Assembly: GCF_006364715.1 (NCBI RefSeq)
Contig: NZ_CP040984.1
Span: 1,178,001-1,242,000, forward strand
DNA: 64,000 nucleotides
Direction: 5' to 3'
Source of the DNA: Candidatus Methylopumilus planktonicus
GTDB lineage: Bacteria; Pseudomonadota; Gammaproteobacteria; Burkholderiales; Methylophilaceae
Shown here: positions 22,473-34,000 of the stretch, in pieces
How positions within the stretch are numbered: position 1 is the stretch's first letter
Layout: each line of letters begins with the position of its first letter
The notes under the pieces: model-generated
What the model was told of the DNA's origin: nothing
Seen by the model: the letters and a program-made list of their open reading frames with translations, nothing else
Database searches by the model: none
Made by a program: the position numbers and the translations under genes

Positions 22473-23899
22473 CTTAATTTTTTCTTAAGCAAGTCATTCA
22501 CCTGACCTGGGTTTGCCTTACCTTTAGATACTTTCATAATTTGCCCCACAAGCGCGTTAAAGGCTTTTTCTTTGCCTGATCGATATTCATCCACCATCGC
22601 TTGATTATTTTTTAAAACTTCATTGATCATCGTTTCAATAAGGCCGCTATCTGAAACTTGTTTTAATCCTTCTGACTCAATTAATGCATCAATTTGAAGA
22701 TCAGGGCTCACCCATAACTTTTCAAAAAGTTGTTTAGCGCCGTTATTCGAAATCGTACCATCTTGAATACGTTTCAAAAGTAAACTCAATACTTCAGGCT
22801 TAATCGGTGAATGTTCAATCGATAAATTATATTCATTTAATTTGGAAAATAATTGCCCTAAGATCCAATTAGCAATTTGTTTGGGCTCAGCCCCTTTTTT
22901 TAAGGTCGCAAAGAAATAATCTGCGACATACTTAGCGCTTGTAATGGCAGCAGCATCATAGGATGACAACTGATAATCTTGTTCTAATCTGGCTTTCATG
23001 AGATGAGGGAGCTCAGTCATACCTGCTCTAATTTGACTAATTTTCTCATCGGAAATTTCTAATGGTAAAAGATCAGGATCTGGAAAATAGCGATAATCAT
23101 TCGCTTCTTCTTTAGAGCGCATCGCTTTTGTTTCTCCTGTTTCAGGATTAAAAAGCACGGTGGCTTGTTGAATCGCTTTACCTTCTTCTAACATTTCAAT
23201 TTGCCATTGCATTTCATAATGAATGGCTTGCTCAATAAATTTAAATGAATTCAAATTTTTAATTTCGCGACGTGTGCCTAATTTATCTGTGCCCTTTCGC
23301 TTTACGGAAACATTAATGTCGCATCGGAAACTTCCCTCCTGCATATTGCCATCACAAATACCTATCCATTGGACGAGCTCATGTAATTTTTTTGCATACG
23401 CCACAGCCTCTAATGCTGAAGACATATCAGGCTCAGACACAATTTCTAAAAGTGGTGTTCCTGCACGGTTTAAATCGATGCCTGTGCCATTTTCAACAGC
23501 GCCATGAGATGATTTGCCTGCGTCTTCCTCTAGATGCGCACGTGTAATGCGCACTGTTTTTTTAATCTCACCTACTTCAATTTCAAGCGACCCTTTGCCC
23601 ACCACAGGTAATTCATATTGGCTAATTTGATAACCCTTAGGCAAATCTGGGTAAAAATAATTTTTACGCGCAAAAATAGATCTCGACGCTATGTCAGCAT
23701 TAGTTGCCAATCCAAATTTAATAGCACATTGAACTGCCTCATAATTTAAGACGGGGAGTGTGCCTGGAAGTGCAATAGATAATACGCACGCTTGTGTATT
23801 AGGTTCTGCTCCAAATGCAGTCGATGCACCTGAAAAAATTTTAGTTTTGGTTTGAAGTTGCACATGCGTTTCAATACCAATCACGACATCCCAGCTCAT
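22469..23899 (-). CDS. gatB: Asp/Glu-tRNA(Asn/Gln) amidotransferase subunit B
   Basis: This subunit binds misacylated tRNA and phosphorylates the acyl group in the GatCAB complex, making Gln-tRNA(Gln) and/or Asn-tRNA(Asn). The 476 residues begin with [19 protein letters not shown] and show [12 protein letters not shown] and DINVSV; a YqeY-like tail follows. Start overlaps the gatA stop by ATGA. Order is gatC-gatA-gatB, the usual betaproteobacterial operon divergent from mreB. Confidence 0.97.
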   Translation of the reverse strand: MSWDVVIGIETHVQLQTKTKIFSGASTAFGAEPNTQACVLSIALPGTLPVLNYEAVQCAIKFGLATNADIASRSIFARKNYFYPDLPKGYQISQYELPVVGKGSLEIEVGEIKKTVRITRAHLEEDAGKSSHGAVENGTGIDLNRAGTPLLEIVSEPDMSSALEAVAYAKKLHELVQWIGICDGNMQEGSFRCDINVSVKRKGTDKLGTRREIKNLNSFKFIEQAIHYEMQWQIEMLEEGKAIQQATVLFNPETGETKAMRSKEEANDYRYFPDPDLLPLEISDEKISQIRAGMTELPHLMKARLEQDYQLSSYDAAAITSAKYVADYFFATLKKGAEPKQIANWILGQLFSKLNEYNLSIEHSPIKPEVLSLLLKRIQDGTISNNGAKQLFEKLWVSPDLQIDALIESEGLKQVSDSGLIETMINEVLKNNQAMVDEYRSGKEKAFNALVGQIMKVSKGKANPGQVNDLLKKKLS

Positions 23900-25353
23900 G
23901 AAAGCGCTCCTTCGGGCATAGCTTTATGCCAATCAGTCGTTTTTTGAAATTGATGCGCCACATTAAACATACGCGCTTCATCAAAATAATTACCAATAAT
24001 TTGCAAACCTACTGGGAGTTTATTAACGAACCCTGCAGGAATGCTCATGCCTGGTAGTCCTGCAAGATTAGTCGCAATGGTATAAATATCTTGCAGATAC
24101 ATTGTCACTGGATCATCAATTTTTTCATTTGCTTTAAAAGCAGTGGATGGTGCAGTAGGTCCCATGATCACATCGCATAATTGAAAGGCTTTTTTAAAGT
24201 CTTCTGAAATGAGATGGCGTATTTGTTGTGCCTTTAAATAATAAGCATCGTAATAACCAGCACTTAAGACATAAGTGCCAATTAAGATACGACGTTTCAC
24301 TTCTTCCCCAAATCCTTCTTGGCGAGTTTTAGAGTACATATCCATAAGATCATCATATTGACTTGTTCGATGGCCATATCGCACACCATCGTATCGGGAT
24401 AAATTGCTTGAGGCTTCAGCGGGTGCTAAAACATAATAAACAGGAATTGATAGATTGGTATTAGGTAAACTCACATCGACAATCGTGGCACCTAATTTTT
24501 TGTATTGATTAATCGCGGCATCAATCAATTTTGCAACGTCGCCGTCTAAACCTTCTGCAAAATATTCTTTAGGCAATCCAATTTTTAAGCCTTCAATCGG
24601 TCGATCAATATTTTTTGTGTAATCTTCTTTTTGATGATCAATCGATGTAGAGTCTTTGGGATCAAAGCCTGCCATCACATTCATCATCATGGCACAGTCT
24701 TCGGATGATTTTGCCATGGGTCCTGCTTGATCTAGGCTTGACGCAAAAGCAATCATGCCGTAGCGAGAGACTAATCCATAAGTTGGTTTTAAGCCTGTGA
24801 GTCCACATAAGGAAGCTGGCTGCCTAATAGAACCTCCTGTATCTGTCGCCGTAGCGCCAGGACACATGCGAGCCGCAATTGCTGCTGCACTGCCGCCCGA
24901 ACTTCCTCCAGGCACGCATGTAAGATCCCAAGGGTTTTTAACAGCGCCAAAATAAGATGTTTCATTCGATGAACCCATAGCGAATTCATCCATATTCGTT
25001 TTGCCTAAATTGACAGCGCCCACTTCGTTAAATTTCTTAACAACCGTCGCATCGTAAGGCGCCACAAAATTATGAAGCATCTTGGAGCCGCAAGTGGTGA
25101 GCCAATCTTCAGCACAAAAAATATCTTTTTGCGCTATAGGGACACCTGTGAGGACATCACCTTCGCCTTTTTGAATTCTTTGATCTGCAAGCTGAGCCTG
25201 GGCTATTGAGCGATCTTCATCAACTGTAATAAACGCATTAATCTCGGGGTTCTTTTTTTTGATGCTGGCAAGATAATCTGTCGTGATTTCGACACTTGAT
25301 ATTTTCTTTTCTCTCAAAAGACTTGAGAGTTCTTTAATGCTCCAGTCTTGCAT
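23896..25353 (-). CDS. gatA: Asp/Glu-tRNA(Asn/Gln) amidotransferase subunit A
   Basis: This amidase-signature subunit releases ammonia from glutamine for transamidation. The 485 residues show the Lys of the catalytic triad in PIAQKDIF, and the two serines in [16 protein letters not shown] and [15 protein letters not shown]. Length is normal. Two bases separate it from gatC. Confidence 0.97.
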   Translation of the reverse strand: MQDWSIKELSSLLREKKISSVEITTDYLASIKKKNPEINAFITVDEDRSIAQAQLADQRIQKGEGDVLTGVPIAQKDIFCAEDWLTTCGSKMLHNFVAPYDATVVKKFNEVGAVNLGKTNMDEFAMGSSNETSYFGAVKNPWDLTCVPGGSSGGSAAAIAARMCPGATATDTGGSIRQPASLCGLTGLKPTYGLVSRYGMIAFASSLDQAGPMAKSSEDCAMMMNVMAGFDPKDSTSIDHQKEDYTKNIDRPIEGLKIGLPKEYFAEGLDGDVAKLIDAAINQYKKLGATIVDVSLPNTNLSIPVYYVLAPAEASSNLSRYDGVRYGHRTSQYDDLMDMYSKTRQEGFGEEVKRRILIGTYVLSAGYYDAYYLKAQQIRHLISEDFKKAFQLCDVIMGPTAPSTAFKANEKIDDPVTMYLQDIYTIATNLAGLPGMSIPAGFVNKLPVGLQIIGNYFDEARMFNVAHQFQKTTDWHKAMPEGALS

Positions 25354-25355
25354 GA

Positions 25356-25643
25356 TTATTCAATCACCTGAGGCACGATATATAAGCCACCACTTACTTC
25401 TGGTGCTATTTTTTGTAATTTTTCTCTTTGATTTGCTTCTGTGACAATATCTTCACGGAGTCTTTGTGTGACCGATTGGCCATGGGACATAGGAGAAATA
25501 TTGGTGGTATCTACCTTTTTCATATCCTCAATAAGATTTAATATGCCCGATAATTTTTTAATCGTCGCATCCGCTTCTTCTTCCGTAATTTTGATCCGAG
25601 CTAAATGGGCAATTTTTTTGATTTCGTCATGTGTAATCGACAT
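25356..25643 (-). CDS. gatC: Asp/Glu-tRNA(Asn/Gln) amidotransferase subunit C
   Basis: This 95-residue assembly subunit stabilises GatA on GatB. It begins with [17 protein letters not shown], typical of the family, and ends with a proline-poor tail after [13 protein letters not shown]. It is the first gene of gatCAB. Confidence 0.95.
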   Translation of the reverse strand: MSITHDEIKKIAHLARIKITEEEADATIKKLSGILNLIEDMKKVDTTNISPMSHGQSVTQRLREDIVTEANQREKLQKIAPEVSGGLYIVPQVIE

Positions 25644-25701
25644 ACAAATAGAATTCCTGTTTTTCTAGAGAAAAGCTGTTAATTTATTGATCAATATCAT
25701 G

Positions 25702-25708
25702 TATTATA
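25702..25708. promoter_or_regulatory. Overlapping -10 elements of the gatCAB and mreB promoters
   Basis: The stretch TATTATA reads as a perfect TATAAT on the minus strand (25708-25703), about 60 bases before gatC. On the plus strand it reads as TATTAT (25702-25707), with TTAATT 17 bases upstream. Either reading is plausible. -35 matches are weak on both strands. Confidence 0.4.
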
Positions 25709-25723
25709 CCCTGATTCTATTGA

Positions 25724-26836
<1,113 letters not shown>

Positions 26837-26873
26837 ATTCTTTTTTTGCTACTTCATTAATAGTTAAAGCTTA

Positions 26874-27761
26874 ATGATTAAATCTTATCAACGTTCATCT
26901 AAGCTTTTTAATAAAGGCCCCTCACTTTTATCCAAATTATTATTGCTCATATTCATATCGATTGTATTAATGGGTGCGGATTATCGTTTTCATTATTTAA
27001 AAAATATTAGGCAGGTTACGAATATATTCACCAAGCCTTTTCATACATTACTGAACTTGCCAAGTGATATATACAACTTCACAACAGAATACTTTTCTAA
27101 TCAATCTCGTTTGATTGATGAAAATGAAGCATTAAAACTCAATATAGATAGGCTTCATGCTGATCTTCAACGCTTAGATTTTATAGACCAGGAAAATAAT
27201 CAATTAAAAAATTTACTCGAAGTAAAAAATGCGTATAAATTCAAAACTGAGGCTGTCAGTATTATTTATTCGCGCTTTGATCCTTTTAATCAAAAAATTA
27301 TTATTGATGGCGGTCAAAATAAAGACTTTCAAGCAGGACAGCCTGTCATTAACGCACTAGGTCTTGTAGGACAAATCAGCAGTGTTTTTCCAGAGACAAG
27401 TGAGGTGACACTTATTGTTGATAAAAAAATGTCTGTGCCTATTCAAATACAAAGAAACGGTTTAAGAGCAATTACAAATGGTAATGGCCAAAACGAAACG
27501 ATTTCGCTCTCTCACTTACCCAATAGTATCGATGTAATCATTGGAGATGTTTTAAAAACATCAGGTATTGATACGATCTACCCAGAGGGCATTGCTGTTG
27601 CTGAAGTATTAGAGATTAACAATAATCCTAATCTGCCTTTTGCAAAAATTATTTGTAAACCTACCTCGGCGATTCGTAATCACACTCATGTCCTTGTGGT
27701 GACGCCCATTAACAAAATTGCAAATAATGTAGCACCTATAAAAAATGATCAAAAAAAATAA
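26874..27761 (+). CDS. mreC: Rod shape-determining protein MreC
   Basis: MreC is a periplasmic scaffold that activates the PBP2-RodA pair. The 295 residues have an N-terminal transmembrane helix (about 20-42), a coiled coil near 80-120 (ENEALKLNIDRLHADLQRL) and the beta-rich core with SGIDTIYPEGIAVA. It overlaps mreD by 17 bases. Confidence 0.96.
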   Translation: MIKSYQRSSKLFNKGPSLLSKLLLLIFISIVLMGADYRFHYLKNIRQVTNIFTKPFHTLLNLPSDIYNFTTEYFSNQSRLIDENEALKLNIDRLHADLQRLDFIDQENNQLKNLLEVKNAYKFKTEAVSIIYSRFDPFNQKIIIDGGQNKDFQAGQPVINALGLVGQISSVFPETSEVTLIVDKKMSVPIQIQRNGLRAITNGNGQNETISLSHLPNSIDVIIGDVLKTSGIDTIYPEGIAVAEVLEINNNPNLPFAKIICKPTSAIRNHTHVLVVTPINKIANNVAPIKNDQKK

Positions 27762-28209
27762 ATTATTTATTATTTCTTTAATCATTGCTGCAATGATTAA
27801 TCTGATTCACATTAATATTTTTAATACTGACATAATGCCTGATTTTATTTTGCTCACACTCATATTTTGGTTCTTTAAAAGTCCAAATGCAGTATCTATC
27901 TCAACATTTTGGCTTGTAGGCCTCATCACTGATATCTTTATAGGTGATCTTCTAGGACAACATGCCCTCACTTATGCTTCCTGTTATTTTATTGCTCAAT
28001 ATTTTATAAGTAAAATCATGCTTAACAATAAACATCAGAAATTACTTTATATATTTTTAATATTTTTAAGTGCTCAAATGATTATATTAATTATTAATTT
28101 GACACACGATCTTCACTATCCAGGTCTTGGCTATTTTCTTCAAAGTATTACAGCCGTTTTTATCTGGCATGCATTTTCTAAATTTAAATTTTTTAAATTA
28201 GATCGCTAA
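27745..28209 (+). CDS. mreD: Rod shape-determining protein MreD
   Basis: This 154-residue inner-membrane protein has four to five hydrophobic segments and the family's GLITDIFIGDLLGQHAL stretch. It is a partner in the elongasome, and its start lies inside mreC. Base composition is even more AT-rich than the neighbours, as usual for membrane genes in such genomes. Confidence 0.92.
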   Translation: MIKKNKLFIISLIIAAMINLIHINIFNTDIMPDFILLTLIFWFFKSPNAVSISTFWLVGLITDIFIGDLLGQHALTYASCYFIAQYFISKIMLNNKHQKLLYIFLIFLSAQMIILIINLTHDLHYPGLGYFLQSITAVFIWHAFSKFKFFKLDR

Positions 28210-28229
28210 AGACTTTAGGCCATCTTAAG

Positions 28230-30137
28230 ATGTCTTATACTAAAAATAATCAAAATATTTATAAGTCGCGCTTTTTCTTTAAGCAAAGATTAGCGCTCCT
28301 TACTGCCTTAATATCCATTGCTTTTTTAGTCATCATTGGACGTTTTTTTTACCTTCAAATTTTTAAATACGATTTTTATAAAGGCTTATCCGAAAATAAT
28401 CGTATCGCTGTGATTCCAAACGTCCCAAATCGAGGGCACATTTTGGATCGCAATGGCATCATCATGGCAGATAACTATTTTGTTTATAGTTTAGAAATTA
28501 CGCCTTCAAAAGTCGCTAATCTCAACAAAACTATTGACGACTTAAAACCTATTGTCGAATTTAGTCCTGGCGATTTAAAGCAATTTAGAAAAATTTTAAA
28601 TGAAAGCTCTTCCCTGGATAGCATTCCTATCAAAACAAATTTGTCAGAAATTGAAGCGGCGAGATTTGCAGCAAATAAATTACGATTTGACGGGGTAGAA
28701 ATTAAATCCAGATTACTTAGGCGCTATCCTAAAGGTGCGTTTGCTTCGCATCTTATAGGCCATATTAATCGTATTAATGAAGAGGATAAAGAGGCCATTA
28801 AAAAATTAGGCTGGCAACAAAACTATAAAGGCACTGACTCTATAGGTAAGCTAGGTATTGAAAAATACTATGAGGCTAAGCTTCATGGTACCACTGGATT
28901 TCAAGAAGTAGAGATTGATGCTAATGGTAATTCAGTTCGTATTTTAAATAGCACCCCTTCTATTGAAGGTGATGCCATTTCATTATCTATCGATTCAAAC
29001 CTGCAGGAAATTGCTGAAAATGCTTTCAACAAATATCGAGGTGCGCTCGTCGCTTTAAATCCAAAAAATGGAGAAGTGCTTGCTTTTGTAAGTCGGCCTA
29101 ATTTTGATCCCAATCAATTTATTGGTGGCATTGATGTAGATGAATGGAAAGTGCTGAATGAGTCACTGGATAAGCCTATGCTTAATCGTGCCATAAATGG
29201 CTTATATCCTCCGGGTTCTACCATCAAACCTTTTGTGGCATTAGCTGCACTTGAAAACGATATTCGAAAACCGCCTTTTAATATTAAAGACCCTGGTTTT
29301 TTTACGCTACCCAACTCTGGCCACACTTATAAAGACTGGAAACCCTATGGGCATGGTGTTGTAGATATGGTGATGGCGATTACTATTTCATGCGATACAT
29401 TTTTTTATGGGCTCGGTGTCGAATTAGGTATTAAGAAGTTATCTGAATTTTTATCCCAGTTTGGTTTTGGTGAAGCTACCCATATTGATATGTTTGGTGA
29501 AACCCCAGGCTTATTGCCTTCGCCTGAATGGAAACAAAAAAGATTTAAACAGCCTTGGTATTTAGGAGAAACTGTTATTACAAGTATTGGTCAAGGCTAT
29601 ATGCTCGTCACGCCAATTCAGCTTGCCCAAGCAGTGGCAACAATCGCTAACGGAGGATTAACGATCCAGCCTAGACTTATCCAATCGATTAAAAATAATC
29701 AGACTGGTAAAGTAGAAACATTTAAAAGTAAGCCTGTTCGAGAGCTACATTTCAAATCTGAAAATCTAGCACTCGTCAAAGAAGGCATGATGAATGTCAC
29801 GCAACCTGGCGGAACTGCAGCAAGCGTGGGCGCTGGGGCCCCATATAAAATTGCTGCTAAAACAGGTACTGCCCAGGTTGTTGAGATGAAGCGAAATCAA
29901 AAATATGACCCTAATCGAATGAATGAAAGACATCGGGACCATGCACTTTTCATCGCATATGCGCCTGCAGAAGACCCTACTATTGCTATTGCAATCATTG
30001 TTGAAAATGGTGGCCATGGTGGATCGACGGCGGGGCCCATTGCAAGAAAATTGATGGATTATCATTTGCTTAAAAAAATAACCTTAAGCAAAGAAAATAA
30101 TAAGGGAGGCTCTCTTGAATCTGAATATCGTGATTAA
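28230..30137 (+). CDS. mrdA: Penicillin-binding protein 2 (elongasome transpeptidase)
   Basis: This class B PBP cross-links lateral wall peptidoglycan. The 635 residues have an N-terminal membrane anchor (18-42), the PBP dimerisation domain, and a transpeptidase domain with the SxxK serine in PPGSTIKPF, the SxD-type motif ISCDTFFYG and KTG in AAKTGTAQV. The start codon lies in a 12-base palindrome CATCTTAAGATG (28221-28232). Partner RodA follows 12 bases on. Confidence 0.96.
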   Translation: MSYTKNNQNIYKSRFFFKQRLALLTALISIAFLVIIGRFFYLQIFKYDFYKGLSENNRIAVIPNVPNRGHILDRNGIIMADNYFVYSLEITPSKVANLNKTIDDLKPIVEFSPGDLKQFRKILNESSSLDSIPIKTNLSEIEAARFAANKLRFDGVEIKSRLLRRYPKGAFASHLIGHINRINEEDKEAIKKLGWQQNYKGTDSIGKLGIEKYYEAKLHGTTGFQEVEIDANGNSVRILNSTPSIEGDAISLSIDSNLQEIAENAFNKYRGALVALNPKNGEVLAFVSRPNFDPNQFIGGIDVDEWKVLNESLDKPMLNRAINGLYPPGSTIKPFVALAALENDIRKPPFNIKDPGFFTLPNSGHTYKDWKPYGHGVVDMVMAITISCDTFFYGLGVELGIKKLSEFLSQFGFGEATHIDMFGETPGLLPSPEWKQKRFKQPWYLGETVITSIGQGYMLVTPIQLAQAVATIANGGLTIQPRLIQSIKNNQTGKVETFKSKPVRELHFKSENLALVKEGMMNVTQPGGTAASVGAGAPYKIAAKTGTAQVVEMKRNQKYDPNRMNERHRDHALFIAYAPAEDPTIAIAIIVENGGHGGSTAGPIARKLMDYHLLKKITLSKENNKGGSLESEYRD

Positions 30138-30149
30138 AATACAATCATT

Positions 30150-31247
30150 ATGTTAGAACGTTTATTTCTTCGCCTACAAAAAAATATTGATTCTACTTTA
30201 ATGGTCTTTATTAGCTCGGCATTAGTGGTTGGTCTTTTTACTCTTTATAGCGCTTCGGGGCGAAATATTATTTTGGTGCTTAATCAGCTTTTTTATATTG
30301 GGCTGGGTTTTATTTTGCTTTGGATCACAGCGAAAATTCATCCTAAATATTATGAGAAATTAGCGCTGCCTATTTATATCCTAGGTTTGTTGCTTCTTCT
30401 TGGCGTCATGTTTTTTGGGCAATCGAGTCATGGGGCTAAACGCTGGTTAAATCTAGGTTTATTTAAAATGCAGCCTTCTGAAATTATGCGTATTGCTGTG
30501 CCTATTGCTATGGCTTGGTATCTTTCTAAACGAGAAAGTAACCGTCACGCGATCGATTATGTTGTCGCCTCCCTCTTTTTTATTTTGCCCGTCATCCTGA
30601 TTATCAATCAGCCTGATTTAGGAACGGGACTCTTAATTGCCGCATCAGGTTTTTATATTCTTTTTTTAGCAGGCTTAAATTGGAAATTTATTGTAGGGGG
30701 TAGCATCGGTCTTTTTTCCTTAGCGCCCATCATTTGGTCGCATTTACATGATTACCAAAAAAATCGAGTGCTCATTTTATTAGATCCAAGCCAAGACCCA
30801 TTAGGCTCAGGCTATCACACGATTCAATCTTCTATTGCAATGGGATCAGGCGGGCTTATTGGTAAAGGCTGGCTTAATGGCTCACAAGGCCAGCTTGATT
30901 TCTTACCTGAACGAACCACTGATTTTATTTTTGCAGTCTTTAGTGAGGAGTTTGGTCTTTTAGGCAATTTATTACTGTTAGGACTTTTTGCGCTCATTAT
31001 TGCTCGAAGCCTTATGATTGCTTCACAAGCCAAAAATACATTTACACGCCTTCTAGCCGCTAATATTGGGCTTACATTCTTTACCTATATCTTTATTAAT
31101 ATTGCGATGGTAAGTGGCATCATGCCTGTAGTTGGCGTGCCTTTACCTCTCATTAGTTTTGGTGGCACATCGATGACGATTATTTTAATTAGCTTTGGTA
31201 TATTAATGAGTGTACATACACATAAAGAACTTGTAGGGTCATCTTAA
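30150..31247 (+). CDS. mrdB: RodA peptidoglycan glycosyltransferase (SEDS)
   Basis: This 365-residue polytopic membrane protein polymerises lipid II with PBP2. SEDS signatures include SHGAKRWLNLG, KMQPSE, NQPDLGTGLL, FLPERTTDFIFAVFSEEFG and PLISFGGTS, with about ten membrane helices. Its last base overlaps the start of rlpA. Confidence 0.96.
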   Translation: MLERLFLRLQKNIDSTLMVFISSALVVGLFTLYSASGRNIILVLNQLFYIGLGFILLWITAKIHPKYYEKLALPIYILGLLLLLGVMFFGQSSHGAKRWLNLGLFKMQPSEIMRIAVPIAMAWYLSKRESNRHAIDYVVASLFFILPVILIINQPDLGTGLLIAASGFYILFLAGLNWKFIVGGSIGLFSLAPIIWSHLHDYQKNRVLILLDPSQDPLGSGYHTIQSSIAMGSGGLIGKGWLNGSQGQLDFLPERTTDFIFAVFSEEFGLLGNLLLLGLFALIIARSLMIASQAKNTFTRLLAANIGLTFFTYIFINIAMVSGIMPVVGVPLPLISFGGTSMTIILISFGILMSVHTHKELVGSS

Positions 31248-32152
31248 TGTTTAGAGTCAGTTTTCTTGGTTTTCTGCTCCTTTCTGTCTTAACAGGTTGT
31301 GCAAGCGGCCCTTCTTTCAAAAATGATAGTGTATCTTCGACTGCAAAAAAAGGTGGGGGCTATTACCTCGATGACGGTCCAGGCGATCATCCTCCTGGAG
31401 ATATGGATGCAATTCCCGATGCAATACCTAAAGTAGAGCCCTTTCATTCACGCGCGAATCAGTCTTATATTGCACTCGATACCAAGTATGTCCCGATGAC
31501 TTCTTTTTATCCTTATAAAGAGCAAGGTGTCGCTTCGTGGTATGGCAAGCGCTATCACGGAAAAAAAACATCGATCGGTGAAGTCTATGACATGTATAGC
31601 ATGACGGGCGCTCACACTACACTTCCTATTCCCTGTTATGTACGAGTGACAAACACTGAAAATAATAAAAGTGTTATTGTCAGAATTAATGATCGCGGTC
31701 CATTTAAAAAAAACCGTATCATCGATTTATCATATGCTGCAGCTTACAAATTAAGATTATCTGATAAGGGAAGTGGTCCAGTAGAAGTGGAGCTTATTGA
31801 CCCAAGACAATTTAGTGCGCTTAAAAAAACAGCTGATGTCATTAGTGAAAAAATAAAAGAAAAAGATGAGTTACCAACTCAAGCGAAGCTAGCTGAAGTC
31901 GTAATATCAAACGAGCCTCTTTATATTCAAGCAGGGGCTTTTAAAAATGAAAAGAATGCAGACCTTTTATTAAAACAACTGTCAGACATGGGGCTAGAAA
32001 ATTCGCCGCCATTTAAAAAACAATTTTCAGAAGATTTATTCCATGTGGTGATTGGCCCTTTTAATTCGAAAGATGAAGCAAATAACATCGCAAATCTTAT
32101 TAAATCAAAAATAAAAATTAGTATTTTTGTAGTCACTAAAGAAAAAAATTAA
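31247..32152 (+). CDS. rlpA: RlpA family septal/endolytic lipoprotein
   Basis: RlpA is an outer-membrane lipoprotein; in some species it is a lytic transglycosylase acting on denuded glycan. The 301 residues have a lipobox at C18 (SVLTGC), a double-psi beta-barrel domain with GVASWYGKRYHGKKTSIGE and VIVRINDRGPF, and a C-terminal SPOR domain (about 220-298) that binds septal glycan. The invariant acidic residue of the active site appears in the GE/YD region and the Asp in NDRGPF. A dacA-like gene is often next in related genomes but is missing here. Confidence 0.92.
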   Translation: MFRVSFLGFLLLSVLTGCASGPSFKNDSVSSTAKKGGGYYLDDGPGDHPPGDMDAIPDAIPKVEPFHSRANQSYIALDTKYVPMTSFYPYKEQGVASWYGKRYHGKKTSIGEVYDMYSMTGAHTTLPIPCYVRVTNTENNKSVIVRINDRGPFKKNRIIDLSYAAAYKLRLSDKGSGPVEVELIDPRQFSALKKTADVISEKIKEKDELPTQAKLAEVVISNEPLYIQAGAFKNEKNADLLLKQLSDMGLENSPPFKKQFSEDLFHVVIGPFNSKDEANNIANLIKSKIKISIFVVTKEKN

Positions 32153-32431
32153 ATGCCCGATCATAATACGCCTCCAGAAACCCTGATTGAGTTTCCATGT
32201 CATTTTCCGATTAAAGTGATGGGCGAAGTCCATGATGAATTTACATCTACCGTTATTGAAATCATTAAACATAAAAACGATAGTTTTGATCCGAGTACAA
32301 TCGAGATGAAAGGAAGTCGTGAGGGTCGTTATATCAGTCTTACATGCTTTGTTTATGTCACAAGTAAGCCAGAATTAGATGATATCTACCGATCCCTTTC
32401 AACGCACCCGATGATTAAAGTCGTTCTATAA
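32153..32431 (+). CDS. ybeD: DUF493/YbeD family protein
   Basis: This 92-residue cytosolic protein has the FPCHFPIKVMG start and a ferredoxin-like alpha/beta pattern. The family is constantly linked to lipB-lipA but its function is not known; a regulatory ACT-like role has been suggested. It begins one base after the rlpA stop and ends 4 bases before lipB. Confidence 0.9.
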   Translation: MPDHNTPPETLIEFPCHFPIKVMGEVHDEFTSTVIEIIKHKNDSFDPSTIEMKGSREGRYISLTCFVYVTSKPELDDIYRSLSTHPMIKVVL

Positions 32432-32435
32432 ATTT

Positions 32436-33050
32436 ATGTCAATCGATGTGAAATATCTCGGCATCACCCCTTACGAATCTACATGGAATAAAATGAAAGT
32501 TTTTACTTCCAATAGAGCTGCCTCTACGCAAGATGAAATATGGATTACAGAACATGAGGCTATTTATACAGTAGGTTTAAATCGAAAAGATTTTAACAAA
32601 CCCTTAAGAACTGATATTGCAGTTCTCCCTGTTGATCGAGGCGGAAAAATTACTTATCACGGCCGAGGTCAGCTCATCATCTACCCCCTTATCGATCTTG
32701 AACGCTATCAACTCACCATTAGATCTTTTGTGACTTTAATCGAAAAAAGTATTGTGAGTTTTTTATCCCGTCGCGATATCAAAGCCAGTGCTAGAATAGA
32801 AGCTCCTGGAGTCTATATTGAAAATAAAAAAATTGCTTCATTGGGATTGCGTATCAAAAATCATGCTTCATATCATGGTTTAAGCATGAATATTGATATG
32901 GATTTGTCGCCTTTTGAAGCGATTGATCCTTGTGGTTTTAAAAACTTACAAATGACACAATTAAAAACATTTACAAATGATGTATCGGTTGAAGCGATAG
33001 GTTTCGAAATTGCGAACGATATTAAACATCAGCTACTCAATTTAAAATGA
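32436..33050 (+). CDS. lipB: Octanoyl-[ACP]:protein N-octanoyltransferase
   Basis: LipB moves octanoate from acyl-carrier protein to lipoyl domains. The 204 residues show [20 protein letters not shown], the active-site lysine in [19 protein letters not shown] and the catalytic Cys in IDPCGF. It overlaps lipA by ATGA, giving a two-step lipoate synthesis pair. Confidence 0.95.
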   Translation: MSIDVKYLGITPYESTWNKMKVFTSNRAASTQDEIWITEHEAIYTVGLNRKDFNKPLRTDIAVLPVDRGGKITYHGRGQLIIYPLIDLERYQLTIRSFVTLIEKSIVSFLSRRDIKASARIEAPGVYIENKKIASLGLRIKNHASYHGLSMNIDMDLSPFEAIDPCGFKNLQMTQLKTFTNDVSVEAIGFEIANDIKHQLLNLK

Positions 33051-34000
33051 TAAAACCTCATACTTCAAAACCTATAGGTGTCAAAGAAATTAATTTTGAG
33101 AAAACTTCTAAAAACCCTATCAAAATTATTGAAGCTCCTCTCAAAGCCAAACCGCATTGGATCAAAATGCAGCTGCCTCAAAGTCAGCGATTTAATGAAA
33201 TTAAATCAATTTTAAGAAAAAATAATCTTCATAGCGTATGTGAAGAAGCCAGTTGCCCCAATATCGGCGAATGCTTTAGTCAAGGTACTGCTACATTTAT
33301 GATTCTCGGTGATCTTTGCACAAGACGCTGCCCATTTTGTGATGTCGGCCATGGAAGACCATTGCCACCTGATCCGGATGAGCCCAAAAAATTAGCCCAA
33401 ACCATTCAAGAGCTCAATCTGAAATACGTAGTGATTACCAGTGTGGATCGTGATGATTTACGAGATGGCGGAGCACAACATTTTGTCGATTGCATTAAAG
33501 AGATTCGTAGCATTTCACCCAACACTAAAATAGAAATTTTAGTACCTGACTTTCGAGGCCGCCTTGATAAAGCGCTTGATATTTTAAGCTTGATGCCACC
33601 TGATGTGTTTAATCACAACCTTGAGACCATTCCACGGCTGTATAAAAAAGCACGCCCAGGCTCAGATTATCAGCACTCACTTAATTTGCTATTAAATTTT
33701 AAAATAAAGTTTCCTGACATACCAACGAAGTCAGGTCTTATGCTAGGGCTGGGTGAAACAAATACTGAAATCATTGAAGTGATGAAAGATTTGCGAGCTC
33801 ACAAAGTTGAAATGCTGACCCTTGGGCAATATTTACAACCAAGCGTTCATCATCTGCCTGTTGATCGTTACGTCGATCCAAAAGAATTTGATGCTTTAAA
33901 AGAAGAAGCGGAACGCATGGTATTTTTATCGGTAGCAAGTGCCCCTATGGTGAGAAGCAGCTATCACGCAGATGTGCAAGCGCATGAGGCCCACAACTAA
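33047..34000 (+). CDS. lipA: Lipoyl synthase
   Basis: This radical-SAM enzyme inserts two sulfurs into protein-bound octanoate. The 317 residues carry both cluster motifs: the auxiliary [12 protein letters not shown] and the radical-[11 protein letters not shown]. The C-terminal serine that ligates the auxiliary cluster is in VRSSYHAD. Length is normal. Confidence 0.97.
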   Translation: MIKPHTSKPIGVKEINFEKTSKNPIKIIEAPLKAKPHWIKMQLPQSQRFNEIKSILRKNNLHSVCEEASCPNIGECFSQGTATFMILGDLCTRRCPFCDVGHGRPLPPDPDEPKKLAQTIQELNLKYVVITSVDRDDLRDGGAQHFVDCIKEIRSISPNTKIEILVPDFRGRLDKALDILSLMPPDVFNHNLETIPRLYKKARPGSDYQHSLNLLLNFKIKFPDIPTKSGLMLGLGETNTEIIEVMKDLRAHKVEMLTLGQYLQPSVHHLPVDRYVDPKEFDALKEEAERMVFLSVASAPMVRSSYHADVQAHEAHN

